Assembly (NCBI GenBank): GCA_030035585.1
Contig: CM057481.1
Location: forward strand, 10,723,628 to 10,787,627
DNA: 64,000 nt
Source: Dugong dugon
Taxonomy: Eukaryota; Chordata; Mammalia; Sirenia; Dugongidae
Direction of reading: 5' to 3'
This document shows positions 10,576 through 21,407 of the stretch, piece by piece. A program made the translations under genes and the position numbers. Below the pieces are notes generated by a model. That model did not search any database and was not told where the DNA came from. It saw nothing but the letters and a program-made list of their open reading frames with translations. The stretch's first letter is position 1; every line of letters starts with the position of its first letter.

Positions 10576-11500
10576 GGTTAGAGTTCCGAGGCCATGTTCA
10601 CTGAAATCCATTATCACAACCACATCATCTTTGTGGGAAGCTGTTTTGGGATGCCTTTGTGGGTAGCAAACACCATAACAAAATAAACATTCCATGAAGC
10701 TGATTGGGTTCAGGATGGAGAACCAAGGATATAAGTGAGATATTTCCATAGTTAAGGGCCAGAAATCATTGTTAAGAAAACAAAACCGTTGTGGTGGCAT
10801 TGAGTGTTACATGTGTGTTTGTGTGTACGCACATGCACACACGGGCACACACACACAGGCTTATCTAGATGAATCCACCTGTGTGTAGATAATTTAGATA
10901 TTTGAAATATTTCTTTAAAACTGTTTCTTTAAACTAGCTTGTCTCTTTTAAGTGCCTCTCTGCCTTTATCTAGCAGAGGATAGCATCTTTGCCATTATTG
11001 CACTACAGGATTATAATATGTTTACTGGAATATCTTGCACAGTGTATCATCAGTTGTACCATGCTTTGTACACAGTAGGCGCATGGTAAGCATTTGATTT
11101 GACTTAAAATTGAATAGCATCCATGGAATGGAAAAATTAATCTCCCATCAGATATGATCTGGGATATTATGATGCCCAGGGGACAGAAAAGGTTATTTTT
11201 AATATCTTTCCTTAAGCTTGTAGGTAGATTTTAATTTGGAAAAAAAAAAAATCTGATTATAGGCATATTTTCCTTACCCCTGGAAAGATGTTCTCCACAA
11301 TCTCATTAGTAACCATTCCTGTACATGGTTGACTTATCAGTCTATTCTCCCACATATGAAAACTTAATTTCTACTCTATAATTGAAACTCATTTTCTCTG
11401 AGTCCTCCCTCAGTGAAGACAGAGAGTACAGGGTCATCATTCAGCAGTCACAATTTATCTACTTACTTGAGTTGACTGTAGTGACCTTAAATAGTAGATA
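10576..11500. other. mostly unassigned; GT/AC-rich tract at 10808-10860
   Basis: At 10808-10860 a GT-rich stretch is followed by an AC-rich stretch (gtgtttgtgtgtacgcacat). A MIR- or L2-like tail may lie at about 11030-11105 ('gtacacagtaggcgcatgg'). No gene seen. Confidence 0.45.
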
Positions 11501-11504
11501 TGAC

Positions 11505-11660
11505 GTGGCCTTTAGAATCAAGGCTGCAGCCTTCTCCCTGCCCTCCTCCCCATTTCCTAGTCCCTTAACTTCTCTGTTTCTCAGTCTCCTTGTTCCTAAA
11601 CTGGGAATGGTGATAATACCTCACTGTGAATGGGGGATGATCGATAATCTCTGAAGTTCT
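11505..11660 (+). mobile_element. MIR SINE
   Basis: 'agtcccttaacttctctgt', 'ttctcagtctccttgttcc' and 'aactgggaatggtgataa' follow the MIR core. The ends are eroded. Confidence 0.65.
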
Positions 11661-11708
11661 AGACAGAAGTTAATCACTGATGTTATTGTGTTCTTATTCC
11701 ATGACTGA

Positions 11709-12270
11709 TGTGACCGTTAAGGTTGTGTGTCAACTTGGCTGAGCCATGATTTTCAATGGTTTGGCCGTTATGATGTAGTTTGGCAGTCGTATAATGATGT
11801 GATCACCTCTGTGATGAGATCTGATATAATATGATCGCCTCCACGATGGGATCTGCCGCGGGTAGCCTATCAGTTAAAAGGGAGTTTCCTTGGGGGTGTA
11901 GCCTGCATCTAATATAGGTGGACTTTCTGGCAAGGCTCGTGGACTTTTGCTCACTCTGGATCCTGCAGCTGGCTCCTGTTCGTCTGACCTCTGGTTCTTG
12001 CTACTTGAGCTAGCAGCTCACTGCTGTCTTACTTGTCAATCTTAGGATTTGTTGGCCTCCACAGCCGGTGAGCAGGAGCCCTGCTGTCTGACTTCCTGAT
12101 CTTGGGTTCACTAGTCCTTGCAGCTATATGAGTCAGGAGAAGCCACCAGCCTGACCCATAGATTTGGGACTTTCCAGCCTCTACAACCACGTGAGCCATT
12201 TCCTTGATATAACTCTCTGTATTTATATGCTGCATTGGTTTTGCTTCTCCAGAGAACCCAGCCTAAGACA
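11709..12270 (+). mobile_element. solo LTR, MaLR-like (same family as 26005-26543)
   Basis: A 562-bp element starting TGTGACCGTTAAGG and ending 'agcctaagaca', with 'gtgtgtcaacttggctgagc' and 'gttttgcttctccagagaac'. The 5-bp flanks actga (11704-11708) and actgg (12271-12275) match at 4 of 5. No internal retroviral genes, so it is a solo LTR. Confidence 0.7.
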
Positions 12271-12432
12271 ACTGGTGAAGAGGTATAGTTAATGGTGCAC
12301 ATTGAAAGCCCTGACTGGGCAACTTAGATGGAGTGACACTGTGGCCTGAATCCAGGGAACAGCAGGGAACTCAGCCTCCTGCTCTTTATGGTGATCTCTC
12401 AGAGAATATCTTGCATCCTTGTATTTGGGGAC

Positions 12433-12836
12433 TGTTATGGATTGAATTATGTCCCCCCAAAATATGTGCTGTAAATCCTAACGTCTATACCTGTGGTTAT
12501 AATCCTATTTGGGAATGGGTTTTCTTTGTTTGGTTAATAAGGTAGTATTAGTGTTAGATGTGTCTTAAATCATTCTCTTTTGAGACATAAAGGGCAGATT
12601 AAGCAAGAAATCCAGCAAGCAGACATGGGGAAGAGAGATGCCACACCACAAGAAGATCGCCATAGAACCCAGAGACAAGGACCTTCCCCAGAGCCGACAG
12701 AGAGAAAGCCTTCCTCTAGAGCCGGTGCCCTCAATTCAGATTTCTAGCCTCCTGGGCTGTGAGAAAATAAATTTCTGTTTGTTAAAGCCACACACTTATG
12801 GTATTTCTGTTACAGCAGCACTAGATGACTAAAGAC
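12433..12836 (+). mobile_element. solo LTR, MLT1-like (same family as 38726-39126)
   Basis: It opens 'tgttatggattgaattatgt' and ends with 'gagaaaataaatttctgttt', 'gttaaagccacacac' and 'actagatgactaaagac'. This is the MaLR LTR pattern, in a version distinct from MLT1. No clear flanking duplication. Confidence 0.75.
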
Positions 12837-12914
12837 GGGGGCCCAGATGAGTATCTGTTTTGGAACATCTCTCATGGATGAAAGGTGTCCAGGGTATGTT
12901 GTGGTCTGAGCGTT

Positions 12915-13110
12915 GCACTTACGTCCACACTTTAGCTCTCACAGCAAACAGCCGCTGAGATGAGTCCAAGAGCCATGACCCCCACTTAACTGGTGAAGAA
13001 ACTAGAGCTCAGGGTTGTTCTGACAGAGCATGAGTCACACTTGGAAATGGAAGCAGGAGGTTCTGCTCTGAGTTCTGTGCTTTCCGCCACAGCACGTTAC
13101 CCACAGCTCT
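12915..13110 (-). mobile_element. MIR SINE, diverged
   Basis: 'acttaactggtgaagaaact' is followed by 'agagctcagggttgttctg', then 'ctctgagttctgtgctttcc'. This is an eroded antisense MIR. Confidence 0.55.
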
Positions 13111-13539
13111 GCTAGGCTGTCAGAGTCCAGCCTTGAGGTGGGTGGTCCCCTCCAACCTGGGGAGGGGTCCTTGTGAGTAGTGCTTTCTGCTAATCATAGA
13201 TGTCACCCAGGCCCAAAGCATTAGCTAACATCCTGTGGTATGATCATCTGCCCCCTTCATCAGGCCGGGTGAGTGAACTCTGATTAAGGTGCTTGCAAAC
13301 TAGCTGGACCTTAAAAACAAAAAGAAAACAACTTAGGGTTATTCTAGCTACTGAGAATGTTTCTCAATTCTTTCCTCTCATTTCCAACTGGTGTGTCTAT
13401 AGATTGCCTTAATAGCAAATAACTGACCTGTGCTACCACTCTCCATTTTGATTCTAATGGCAGACATCACTAATCAATCCTGAGACTTTCCCATTAAACC
13501 TGGTTTTGGCTTTAGAATCCCTCTAAACCCAGAGCAGGA
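13111..13539. other. unassigned non-coding sequence
   Basis: I see no gene or recognisable repeat. Confidence 0.4.
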
Positions 13540-13887
13540 GCAGTGGTGGTTCAGTAGTAGGATTCTCGCCATCTATGTGGGAGACCTGGGTTCAGTACTC
13601 GGCCAGTGCACCCCAGGCGTAACCACCACCTGTCTGTCATGGGAGGCTTGTGTAGTGCTATGATGTTGAACGGGTTTCAGTGCAGCTTTCAGACTGAGAC
13701 AGCCTAGGAAGAAAGGCCTGGCAGTCTACTTCTGAAAATCAGACAGTGAAAACTGTTTGGATCACTACAGTTTGATGTACAACCTATCAGGGGGATGGTG
13801 CAAGACCAGGCAGTGTTTTGTTCTGTTGTGCATGGGGCCCCCATGAGTTGAGGGGCTACTTGATGGCAGCTAACAGCAAGAACAAAA
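13540..13887 (+). mobile_element. tRNA-Gly-headed SINE with RTE-type tail
   Basis: The first 71 bases (13540-13610) resemble a tRNA-Gly gene: 'gtggttcagtagtaggattc' covers the A box, and 'acctgggttcagtactcgg' the B box and T arm. The body then matches the BovB/RTE 3' region ('gaagaaaggcctggcag', 'ttttgttctgttgtgcatgg', 'catgagttgaggggc') and ends in an A/C-rich tail. It is transcribed by Pol III in principle and mobilised by RTE. A reverse copy lies at 29435-29735. Confidence 0.8.
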
Positions 13888-15742
13888 GCCAGTGCACCAG
13901 GCAGCCAGTCGCTGCTGTTTGCCGTCCTTTGTTGCCTTTCAGCTTTAATGTAGCTTGTAACATTCTCATCGCTTAATCACTTAGGTGAGGGTAGGGGGAG
14001 GGACAATGGCCTAGAGTTCGTTTAGCTTGAAAAGCCAGAAATGAGAAGAAAGTTATGAGATTCTATTTTTGGTGTAGGAGTAAGTACATTATTGGAAACC
14101 CAGTGTTGAGCTGGTTGTAGTATTTTTTCCCCGAAACTCAGTGGGAGGATTTCCAAGAAGATAAGCGATAGATCTTTTGTGCAGGGTAAGATACACTTGA
14201 TGGAAAAGCTGATGGAACAGCTAATTAACAAATGGTTACTAATCAGGACATTGCACCCTGTTGAGAGAGGTTTTGAGAACCTCTTTGTAAGAACACGATT
14301 CCCCTTCCCAAGTTCAGCATAGTCATTTATTTTGTTGACTGTCACTAACTGGTTTAGAATGGAAAGAGGAATTATTAACCGACATCATTTTTCATTGTTA
14401 AAATTTCAGCCCTATTTTCGACTCCTTTTCAGAGTCACATGTAGTTCAACCGCCAAAATTTAGCAACCTCTGTTAAGTTGGATTTATATAGCAGTTGCTG
14501 GTTGCTGTAGTTAACTTCCTGCCCTCACCGCTACCTGGATGGGCCTGACCCTGGTAGGTCAAGGCAGGGCAGGTTCCTGCAGGTGTCTTCAATGCTCTGA
14601 ACCTTTCTTTACCCAGAGCCCCAGGAGAACGCATATCTCTGGGTTCTTGTTCTGGGCTTCCTGGCTTCTGGAATTTCCTTCCAAGCATCAGAATCAAAGT
14701 GCAACGGGTTGAGATAATGGGGCCAGACAACAGCATGATTTATTACCTCCGCTGACTCCAGCCAGAGTCAGCTGGAGAAGCAACAAGCCAGCTCCCTGGG
14801 GAACATAGGCTCAGCCTAATGGCCAGCCTCCCTTCCTGGGACATGGCTCTTTCCATGGCACAGCCCCCAGAGGGCTCTAACTAGACCACGCGTGGGCCTC
14901 GCCTGGCGTCCCTGTTCTTTTCTCATTCCCACTGCGTTGGGGTGAACCAGGGTACCCCTGGAGGGCAACTGAGTTTATGCCTGTAGCTCTGGAGACGTGG
15001 GTGCTGCTCGGTTACGTTTCTTCTGTGCCCTCACTCTTGTGGTTAAAAGAATGCAAATCGTTCCCCGAGAGACCTGCTTTCTCTCCATCAAGCATGGCTC
15101 TCACCTCAAGGCCTGGCTGACTTGCACAGTTTCTCCTGCATTTGGTAACTGAACCTCTCGATGTATTTCCCTCCTCCATGGAATAGATTCCCCTGGTCAT
15201 CGGTACTTTCCACCTAACAGCTAGTGCTTAACTGGTTTCTATTTTTTGCTTCTTCCCATTTATTTATGGTATGGTCAGACTAGAAAGTGAGCTTTTCTCG
15301 TCCTTACCAGAGAAGGTCTATGCTATATGTACCATAATTGTTTATAGTCTTTGTCTCTGAAGGCTGTGAATGCACTACTGCTCCATAATTTTCACAGATT
15401 TCTCTTTCTATCTGTGATTTCTCTTTAGACTCTGGAAATGTAATTAGTGCTGATTTTAAAGGCTGACATACTTCTGCTTCCTTGTGTCTTTATTCTGTTG
15501 ATAATGTTTAGAGGATGCCATTTATAAGCAAACTATTGAATGAGGTGCTGTTTAAAAGATGAATGGGGGGTTTAAGCTTCTTGCAGATGGACAGGGAGAT
15601 GAGATATGTACACGATCTCCATACAAAGTAGAAAATGATTAAGACCAAAAATAGAGAGTGGGTGGAGTGTGTGAGTAGCTAGAATAAAGAAGACAGGGCT
15701 TCAAGCCGGTTTGAGCCAGTTTGACCCCCTGCTAAGGATTTA
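13888..15742. other. unassigned non-coding sequence
   Basis: About 1.85 kb in which I recognise no repeat family or gene. Antisense frames at 14022-14345 and 14473-14736 have no recognisable domain. Confidence 0.4.
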
Positions 15743-15928
15743 CATTTCCACGCCAGATATACTCAGTCAGAATCTACTGTTTAACAACAGCCCCAGGTGA
15801 TTCTTATTTACACATAAGCCTTACCATTTTAACAAGAGCCCTAGGTGATTTTCATATTTACAAATAAGAAGCACCTGGGGCTCTTGTTGAACTGTAGATT
15901 CTGATTTGGTATATCTGGGGTGGAAATG
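15743..15928. repeat. 186-bp imperfect inverted repeat of hAT-like sequence
   Basis: The left arm (15743-15809, containing 'acagccccaggtgattctta') pairs with the right arm (15862-15928, containing 'agaagcacctggggctcttg') with roughly ten mismatches in 67 bp. The 52-bp spacer carries a third partial copy (aacaagagccctaggtgatt) in the left-arm orientation. The unit resembles an old mammalian hAT MITE that I cannot name. Confidence 0.75.
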
Positions 15929-16044
15929 CAGATTCTCAGCAGGGAGTTGAACTGGAATGAACTGGTTCAAAGCCCTGAAAGAAAGGAAACATGGAAGACC
16001 TCCAGGAGGAGGTGGCATTTGAAGTAGCCACGGGAAGTCTAGGT

Positions 16045-16172
16045 TTTAAGCTCCATGAGGGCAAGGTCTTTGAACTCTCTTGGATTAGTACTGCATCCCG
16101 ACTGCTGAGAATAGTCTTTATCCCAAAATAGGTGCTCCATAAAAACATTTATTACGGAAGGATGAATTAGAA
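16045..16172 (+). mobile_element. LINE L2 3' end
   Basis: 'aagctccatgagggcaagg', 'aataggtgctccataaaaa' and a terminal 'ggatgaatta' are the standard L2 3' end. Confidence 0.7.
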
Positions 16173-17215
16173 TTTGGATATGTAAAGATGGTTTTGGAGA
16201 AGTCTTAATCAAAGGGAATGGGGTGATTCTAGAATGGAGGGATAAAATGGAAGATGAAAATTAGAGTTGTCTGTGAGAATTGTGTCTGTCTACAAATGTA
16301 TAACGAGAAGACATTCATCTGTTGATTCCAGCTTTCCTGACACACTAAATGATTGTAGTCCCCAGTAGTGGGTCTTTGTTGAAAATGAGAGTTAGAGACA
16401 GAAGCGTGTGACCTGCTGTGTCCCTTTATCCAATTATGTCTCTTGAGCATTGATGGCTGGGTCATATGCTTCTTCAGAGGGCACTCCTGGAAAAGGAGTG
16501 AGAGAGGGCAATGGTATTCTTCTTTGAAATGGAATTTGATTACCCTCTCTGTTCAGGTGGGGAGAAGAGCCCCACTCGGGAGGTTATAATCGCCTCGTCG
16601 TTTTCGAAGGCCGTCCAAGGGCTTGGACGCATTAGTGGAAGCAACTGTGTTGTCATGGTGAAAGAATGTTATCCTGCATCTGCCTGACCTAATCCCAGGT
16701 TTCACAGACACAATGGCAGAGAATCTGAATAGTCAAATCAGAGAGGGAGGCACAGGAGGGAGGTGATCTTTAGTATAGTCCACTGCCCGCTTGACTGGCA
16801 CATTCATTTCAGAGGATTTTAAAAACCACTTTGCATTTTGCAAGTTAAAGAGAGACCAAGAACACCCATAACATGACGAGAATCCGAGAATCCTTGAAGC
16901 TTAGTTTAAGCAAAATTAGGCAAAGGCCAAATCGCTAAATTTTGTAACAGTTTTCTTTTTCTTTTTTTTGTGGGGGGGGTGTATGTATGTATGTATGGGG
17001 TTCTATAATAATAACAATAACAAAATGGTTAAACATTTTCCCAGTGATTGTTAATGATTCAAATTTATAACATTTTTGCATTTTTTTGAGTTGATTTGAC
17101 ATCCTTAATATCTGTATCCTATCCATAATGTAACTAAAATTTGAACGTACTTTGATACGTGTATTAAATTCGTATAGAATAGTGACTTCTCAGTAGATGC
17201 TATTTATCCATACCA
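16173..17215. other. unassigned; low-complexity tract at 16955-17020
   Basis: A pyrimidine-rich stretch is followed by a G run, (GTAT)n and (AAT)n-like sequence at 16955-17020. No gene recognised. Confidence 0.45.
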
Positions 17216-17219
17216 CATT

Positions 17220-18290
17220 GTTGCTGTTCGGTGCCATTGACTTGTTAAGCTTGAGCCAATTGTTGCAGTCAGCCTTTCAGTCTATCTCATTGAGGGCCTT
17301 CCTTTTTTTTTTTTTTTTATTGTACTTCAGGTAAAGGCTTACAGAACAAATAGTTTCTCATGAAACAGTAGTACACATGTTGTTTTATGACATTAGTTAA
17401 CAACCCCACAACATTTCAACCTTCTAACTTCTCAACCTTTTTTTTTGGTGAAAATACACATAGCCAAAGATACACCATTTCAAAAATTTCTTCATGCACA
17501 GTTCAGTGACATTGACTATGCTCTTCCAGTTGTGCTGGTATTCTCACTTAAGGTGAAGGCTTACAGAACAAAATAGTTTCTCATTTAACAGTTACTACAC
17601 ATGTTGCCCTATGACAATTGTTAACAATCTCACAACACATCAACAATATCCTTACTCAACCTTGGGTTCCCTATCACCAGCTTCCTTGTCCCCTTCTGCC
17701 TTCTGGCCCTTGTCACTGGACTCCTGTACCTTGTTAGTCTCATTTAGTTTTACAGGGCTGTCCACTTCCAGGCTGAACAGTGAACCTCAGAGGTAACTTC
17801 ACCACTGAGCTAAAAGGGTGTCTGGGGGCCATACTCTCAAGGTTTCTCCAGTCTCCTTTAGGCCAGTAAATGTGGTCTTTTTTTTGTGAGTTAGAATTAT
17901 GCTCTACATCCTTCTCCAGCTCTGTCCAGAGCCGTCTGTTGTGATCCTGGTCAGAGCAGTCAGTGGTGGTAGCTGGGCACCATCTAGCTGTACTGGACTC
18001 AGTCCGGTGGAGGCCTTGGTAGCTGTGGACAGTTAGTCCTTCGGACTAATCTTTTCCTTGTATCCTGTTCTCTTCATTCTCCCTTGCTCCCGAAGGGATG
18101 AGACCAGTGGAGTATCTTAGATGGCCGTTCACAGGCTTTTAAGACCCCAGACACTACTCACCAAGGTAGAATGTAGAGCATTGTCTTTATAAGCTGTGTC
18201 ATGCCAATTGAGCTAGATGTTCCCCGGGACAATGGTCCCCACAGGAGGGCCTTCCTCTTTTTTGCTGACCCTCTATAGCACATTACTGTA
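17220..18290 (-). mobile_element. RTE LINE 3' fragment, split by an L1 insertion
   Basis: The left piece (17220-17303: 'gccaattgttgcagtcagcc', 'tgagggccttcct') and the right piece (18245-18290: 'gagggccttcctcttttttg') together match the RTE 3' region seen at 39.9-40.0 kb. The L1 lies between them. Confidence 0.7.
17304..18244 (-). mobile_element. L1 3' end, composite A-B-A arrangement
   Basis: It is flanked by perfect 12-bp duplications GAGGGCCTTCCT (17292-17303 and 18245-18256). From the T-run end inward there is a 135-bp family-A 3' terminus, about 105 bp of family-B 3' terminus (17440-17545), and then a second, longer family-A 3' UTR (17549-18244). The family-A terminus therefore occurs twice inside one insertion. 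Confidence 0.8.
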
Positions 18291-18714
18291 CCTTTTATAG
18301 AATATATATGTTATGTATATATTCATACATCCTAATGTGCCTCAATTCTGGTTCTCTATGGTCGAAAAAGCTTATTTCCTTGGATTGACAGTGAGTTGTA
18401 GTTGGGTAGAGCCAGTATGTAATCCAACTCTAACACCTGATGTGACTAGCATGGTGCTAGGCACATCATAGTTCTTCAAAAACTATGGAATTAAGTGAAA
18501 GCAAAAAACATCGATTCTTTTGTTGCTTTTGCATTTATTTATAATTGAGGCAGGAAAGTTGCAGCAGATACTATTTCCTGCCCAGCGACTGCTACTCACC
18601 TTCTTTCTTGATAACAGGGCCCGATTTTATTTGGATCAGCATGATATCTAGGCTTAGAAGATGAATCATGATTGATAAAAACTAGCCAACACAATCATAT
18701 TTCCTTTGATAGAT
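18291..18714. other. unassigned; possible MIR tail
   Basis: 'gcatggtgctaggcacatca' at about 18449-18468 may be a MIR or L2 tail. Otherwise nothing recognised. Confidence 0.4.
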
Positions 18715-18914
18715 TTTTAATTTCCCAGCATCCCTTGTAGGTAGGGGTGGTCATGTGACCCTTTGACCACTGACATATAAGAGCAAGTTGCCTTCTGGGA
18801 AGTTGGTGCCTCTCCTTTTTCCCCTTCTTTTGCTTTGAACAGGTACATGATGCCTGGCACCGCAATGACCATTTGCTATGATGAGAAAACAAGTATGAAG
18901 ATTACGAATGAAGA
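18715..18914 (+). mobile_element. ancient LTR-like element, left half
   Basis: 'tttcccagcatcccttgtag', 'gtggtcatgtgacc' and 'aagttgccttctgggaagtt' match the same old family as 4990-5465. It is cut by the insertion at 18915-20218. The right half resumes at 20219. Confidence 0.6.
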
Positions 18915-19119
18915 TGGGGACTCGGGCAGACATGGCTGTGGCAGCATGCTTGTCCGTTTTCCCACTCTTGTCTATTCTGTAATATTCTCTGGACTCGGGC
19001 AGACATGGTTCTAGCAGCATGCTTGTTTACTTCCTACTTTTGCCTTTTTGAATATATGCCGAATAAAACTTTCTTTTTGCTCTACTAAACTTTGTGATGT
19101 TTTTTCCCCTACAACACAA

Positions 19120-19283
19120 CCTAAAGGTTGGTGGTTGGAACCCATCCAGCTGTACTGAAGAAGAAAGGCCTGGCGATCTGCTTCCACACAGATTACAGAC
19201 AAGAAAATCTTACGGAGCAGTTCTACTTTGTAATGCATGAGGTTGCCATGAATCAGAATCCACTCAGTGGTAACAACGTGGCA
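19120..19283 (+). mobile_element. AfroSINE, second subfamily, 5' truncated
   Basis: 'aaaggttggtggttggaacc', 'agaaaggcctggcgatctgc' and 'catgaatcagaatccactca' are in consensus order. It lies inside the retroposed retroviral transcript, just after the U5-like segment, so it is younger than that insertion or was carried in with it. Confidence 0.85.
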
Positions 19284-20001
19284 CTTATGCACCCAGGCCT
19301 ATCTTCCTTCCACTGTGATTGTTTTGGGTCCTCAGCAGAATTTTAAGTTCTTAGAAAGAAGGAACCACATCTGATTCCTTGTGTCACCTGAAAAATGCAA
19401 TACAGAGACTGAGCACTAGATTCAGACATTGCCATGTAAGAATATGATGCCTGACGGTGCAGACTTCATGCAGCCATGAAGGGAAGGCCAAGAGAATCGT
19501 AGAGATGCCAGCTCAGTGCTCTAATGTTGAAGCACTAAGCTGTGGAACCATCTACCCCATGACCACATTCATGCAGTCAACAAACATTCAGTAGCACTGA
19601 TTTAGGGGATAATGTTAGAGCTATTATTCCCTGTCCTTGAGTATAAAGAATGTGACCCAGCTGGAGCTGGACTCACAAGGACACATCAACTGGGCCCTGA
19701 GGTATAAAGACAATAGATGGGACAATCTTGGAAAACATCTTATAGGGAAATTTACACGCAAACAAATCATAAACAGCATAAAAGACCCGCATACTTTCCA
19801 CTCTTACCTCTTTCTTTTAGCATTTAGTGAATAGTAAGATCTATTGGACCAATGAAGAGTCTCTTGACTGTTCTTACTGAAACCTGTACCAATGATTATT
19901 AAGAAAGACAATTCAAAATGTAGAATCACGGTGATTTGGCAGGTTTTAGCCAACCTGTGAGGTGGTGAAGATTTCAATGATTTTACCCATTTGTAATGTT
20001 A

Positions 20002-20007
20002 ATATAT
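20002..20007 (+). promoter_or_regulatory. TATA box of the 3' LTR-like end
   Basis: TATATA stands 30 bp upstream of position 20032, where similarity to the 5' end of the insertion begins. The spacing suits a Pol II cap site at the U3/R boundary. Whether it is active is unknown. Confidence 0.45.
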
Positions 20008-20218
20008 ACCTATGACTCTGTAACATTCCTCAGACTCGGACAAACATGGCTCTGGCAGCATGCTTTTCTGTTTTCCAACTTTTGCCTATTCTATAATATT
20101 CCTTGGACTTGGACAGATATGGCTCTGGCAACATGCTTGTCCATTTACTACTTTTGCCTCTTGGGACATATGCTGAATAAAATCTTACTTTTTGCTGTAC
20201 CAAAAAAAAAAAAAAAAA

Positions 20219-20375
20219 GGATGAAGAAAGATAAAAAGGACCTGGGTCTTGGATGGCATCATTAAGTAGCACGGCTAATGCCAGCAACCACTTGCCTCTG
20301 GACATTGCATTTTGTGAAGAAAAACAAACTGCTGTTGGTTGTGGCCACTTCAGTTGGGTTTCTGTTGCTTTTGAA
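20219..20375 (+). mobile_element. ancient LTR-like element, right half
   Basis: 'aaaggacctgggtcttggat' and 'gttgggtttctgttgctt' continue the family interrupted at 18914. Confidence 0.5.
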
Positions 20376-20840
20376 TTGAAGTAAAGACGATGTAGTGAGG
20401 GAAGTGCATCTACGTCAGATCTTTCCTTTGTCTAAGGAGGGTTTGTGACAAGGAGAACACTGGAAACTCACCTATGAGTCCTTTTCACCGCTGGTTCCAA
20501 GTAACTCCTTGTTACCACCAAAAGGTTTCAGGCTCTGTTGTGGTTGCCTTTATATGCTGTTCATGTTGGATGAAAGAGCTTTTGTTGTACTTACTATTTT
20601 ACCTGGCCCAAATATTAAATTACATTCAGTTTTGTATCTGATGTATAGCTTTATAATTAGCACTGTATTATGTGCACTTCTCCATGTTTCGATATAGTCC
20701 AAATTTATAACATTTTAAAGTAATCATTTCTGATAGCAGTAGCTGTCTCCCAGTGACAGTCCTGCCCTGTTCATCTGCAGAACCAATTACTAATGCTGTC
20801 TCTCCAGCATGGGAAACCAATAGAGGTGTGGATTTTGGAC
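20376..20840. other. unassigned non-coding sequence
   Basis: I see nothing recognisable here. Confidence 0.4.
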
Positions 20841-20844
20841 CAGC

Positions 20845-21015
20845 AGTTCCCAAGCTCAGCTTACCAGAATCACGTGGAAGAACTTAAAAAACAAACATCA
20901 GACAAACAAAGCCCAACGGTAGAGATTCTGATTTAGACTGTCACGGATTAAACTCATATTTTTAAAGTTCTGCAGAGGGTTTGGAGGATCAGCTAGAGTT
21001 GGGAAGCTCTGGAGA
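20845..21015 (+). mobile_element. hAT-like MITE fragment
   Basis: 'ccagcagttcccaagctcag', 'ccagaatcacgtggaagaac' and 'gagattctgatttagac' match the old 'cagaatcacctggag' hAT MITE pattern. A related copy lies at 35570-35735. Confidence 0.55.
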
Positions 21016-21188
21016 TGATTCCATGATCCAGTTCTTTCTACCAAAATAAATGAAGAGAAGAGGTAATCAGAGCTGATCTCGATTAGCACAGTATCAGGAA
21101 CAAGAGTCAAAGCAATCTAGGGTGCTTGAGGTGTTTCACTCTGACTTAACTGTTATTGTTAGTATTTAATTTCATGTATAATGTTCTG

Positions 21189-21394
21189 ATGTCCCTGGGT
21201 GGCACAGTTTGTGCTCTACTGCTAACTAAAAGGTTGGCGGTTCAAAACCCGCTCGGTGGCGCCATGGAAGAAGGCCCTGGCAATCTGCTTCTGAGAAGAT
21301 TACAGCCAAAAACTCTATGGAGTACAGTTCTACTCCATAACATAGGGGGTCACCATGAGTCACAGTTGACTCAGTGGCAAGGGATTTGGTTTTG
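21189..21394 (+). mobile_element. AfroSINE, second subfamily, near full length
   Basis: It starts 'tgtccctgggtggcacag', continues 'ctaaaaggttggcggttc' and 'ctggcaatctgcttctgag', and ends in the 'gagtcacagttgactcagtg' tail. Target duplications gtataatgttctg (21176-21188) and gtataattttctg (21395-21407) match at 12 of 13. Confidence 0.92.
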
Positions 21395-21407
21395 GTATAA
21401 TTTTCTG

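Larger units (their letters stand above)
18915..20218 (+). mobile_element. retroposed endogenous-retrovirus transcript (R-U5 ... U3-R-poly(A))
   Basis: The insertion starts with a duplicated block (two tandem units of about 75 bp beginning 'ggactcgggcagacatgg', then 'cgaataaaactttctttttg'). It ends with the same block (20032-20201, with 'tgaataaaatcttactt') followed directly by 17 A residues (20202-20218). A TATATA box at 20002-20007 lies 30 bp before the point where the 5' block begins. Flanks gaatgaaga (18906-18914) and ggatgaaga (20219-20227) match at 8 of 9. The interior has no gag, pol or env frame and carries an AfroSINE. A cap-to-poly(A) structure with no 5' U3 argues for LINE-mediated retroposition rather than proviral integration. 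Confidence 0.65.

Noticed and set aside
13540-13610. tRNA-Gly gene
   Set aside because: The cloverleaf-like sequence is directly joined to an RTE-type body and the same arrangement occurs at 29435-29735, so it is a SINE head. The B box is also degraded.
18915-20218. Ordinary short provirus with two LTRs
   Set aside because: The 5' block lacks a U3 and the 3' block is followed by poly(A). Integrated proviruses have complete LTRs and no terminal poly(A).
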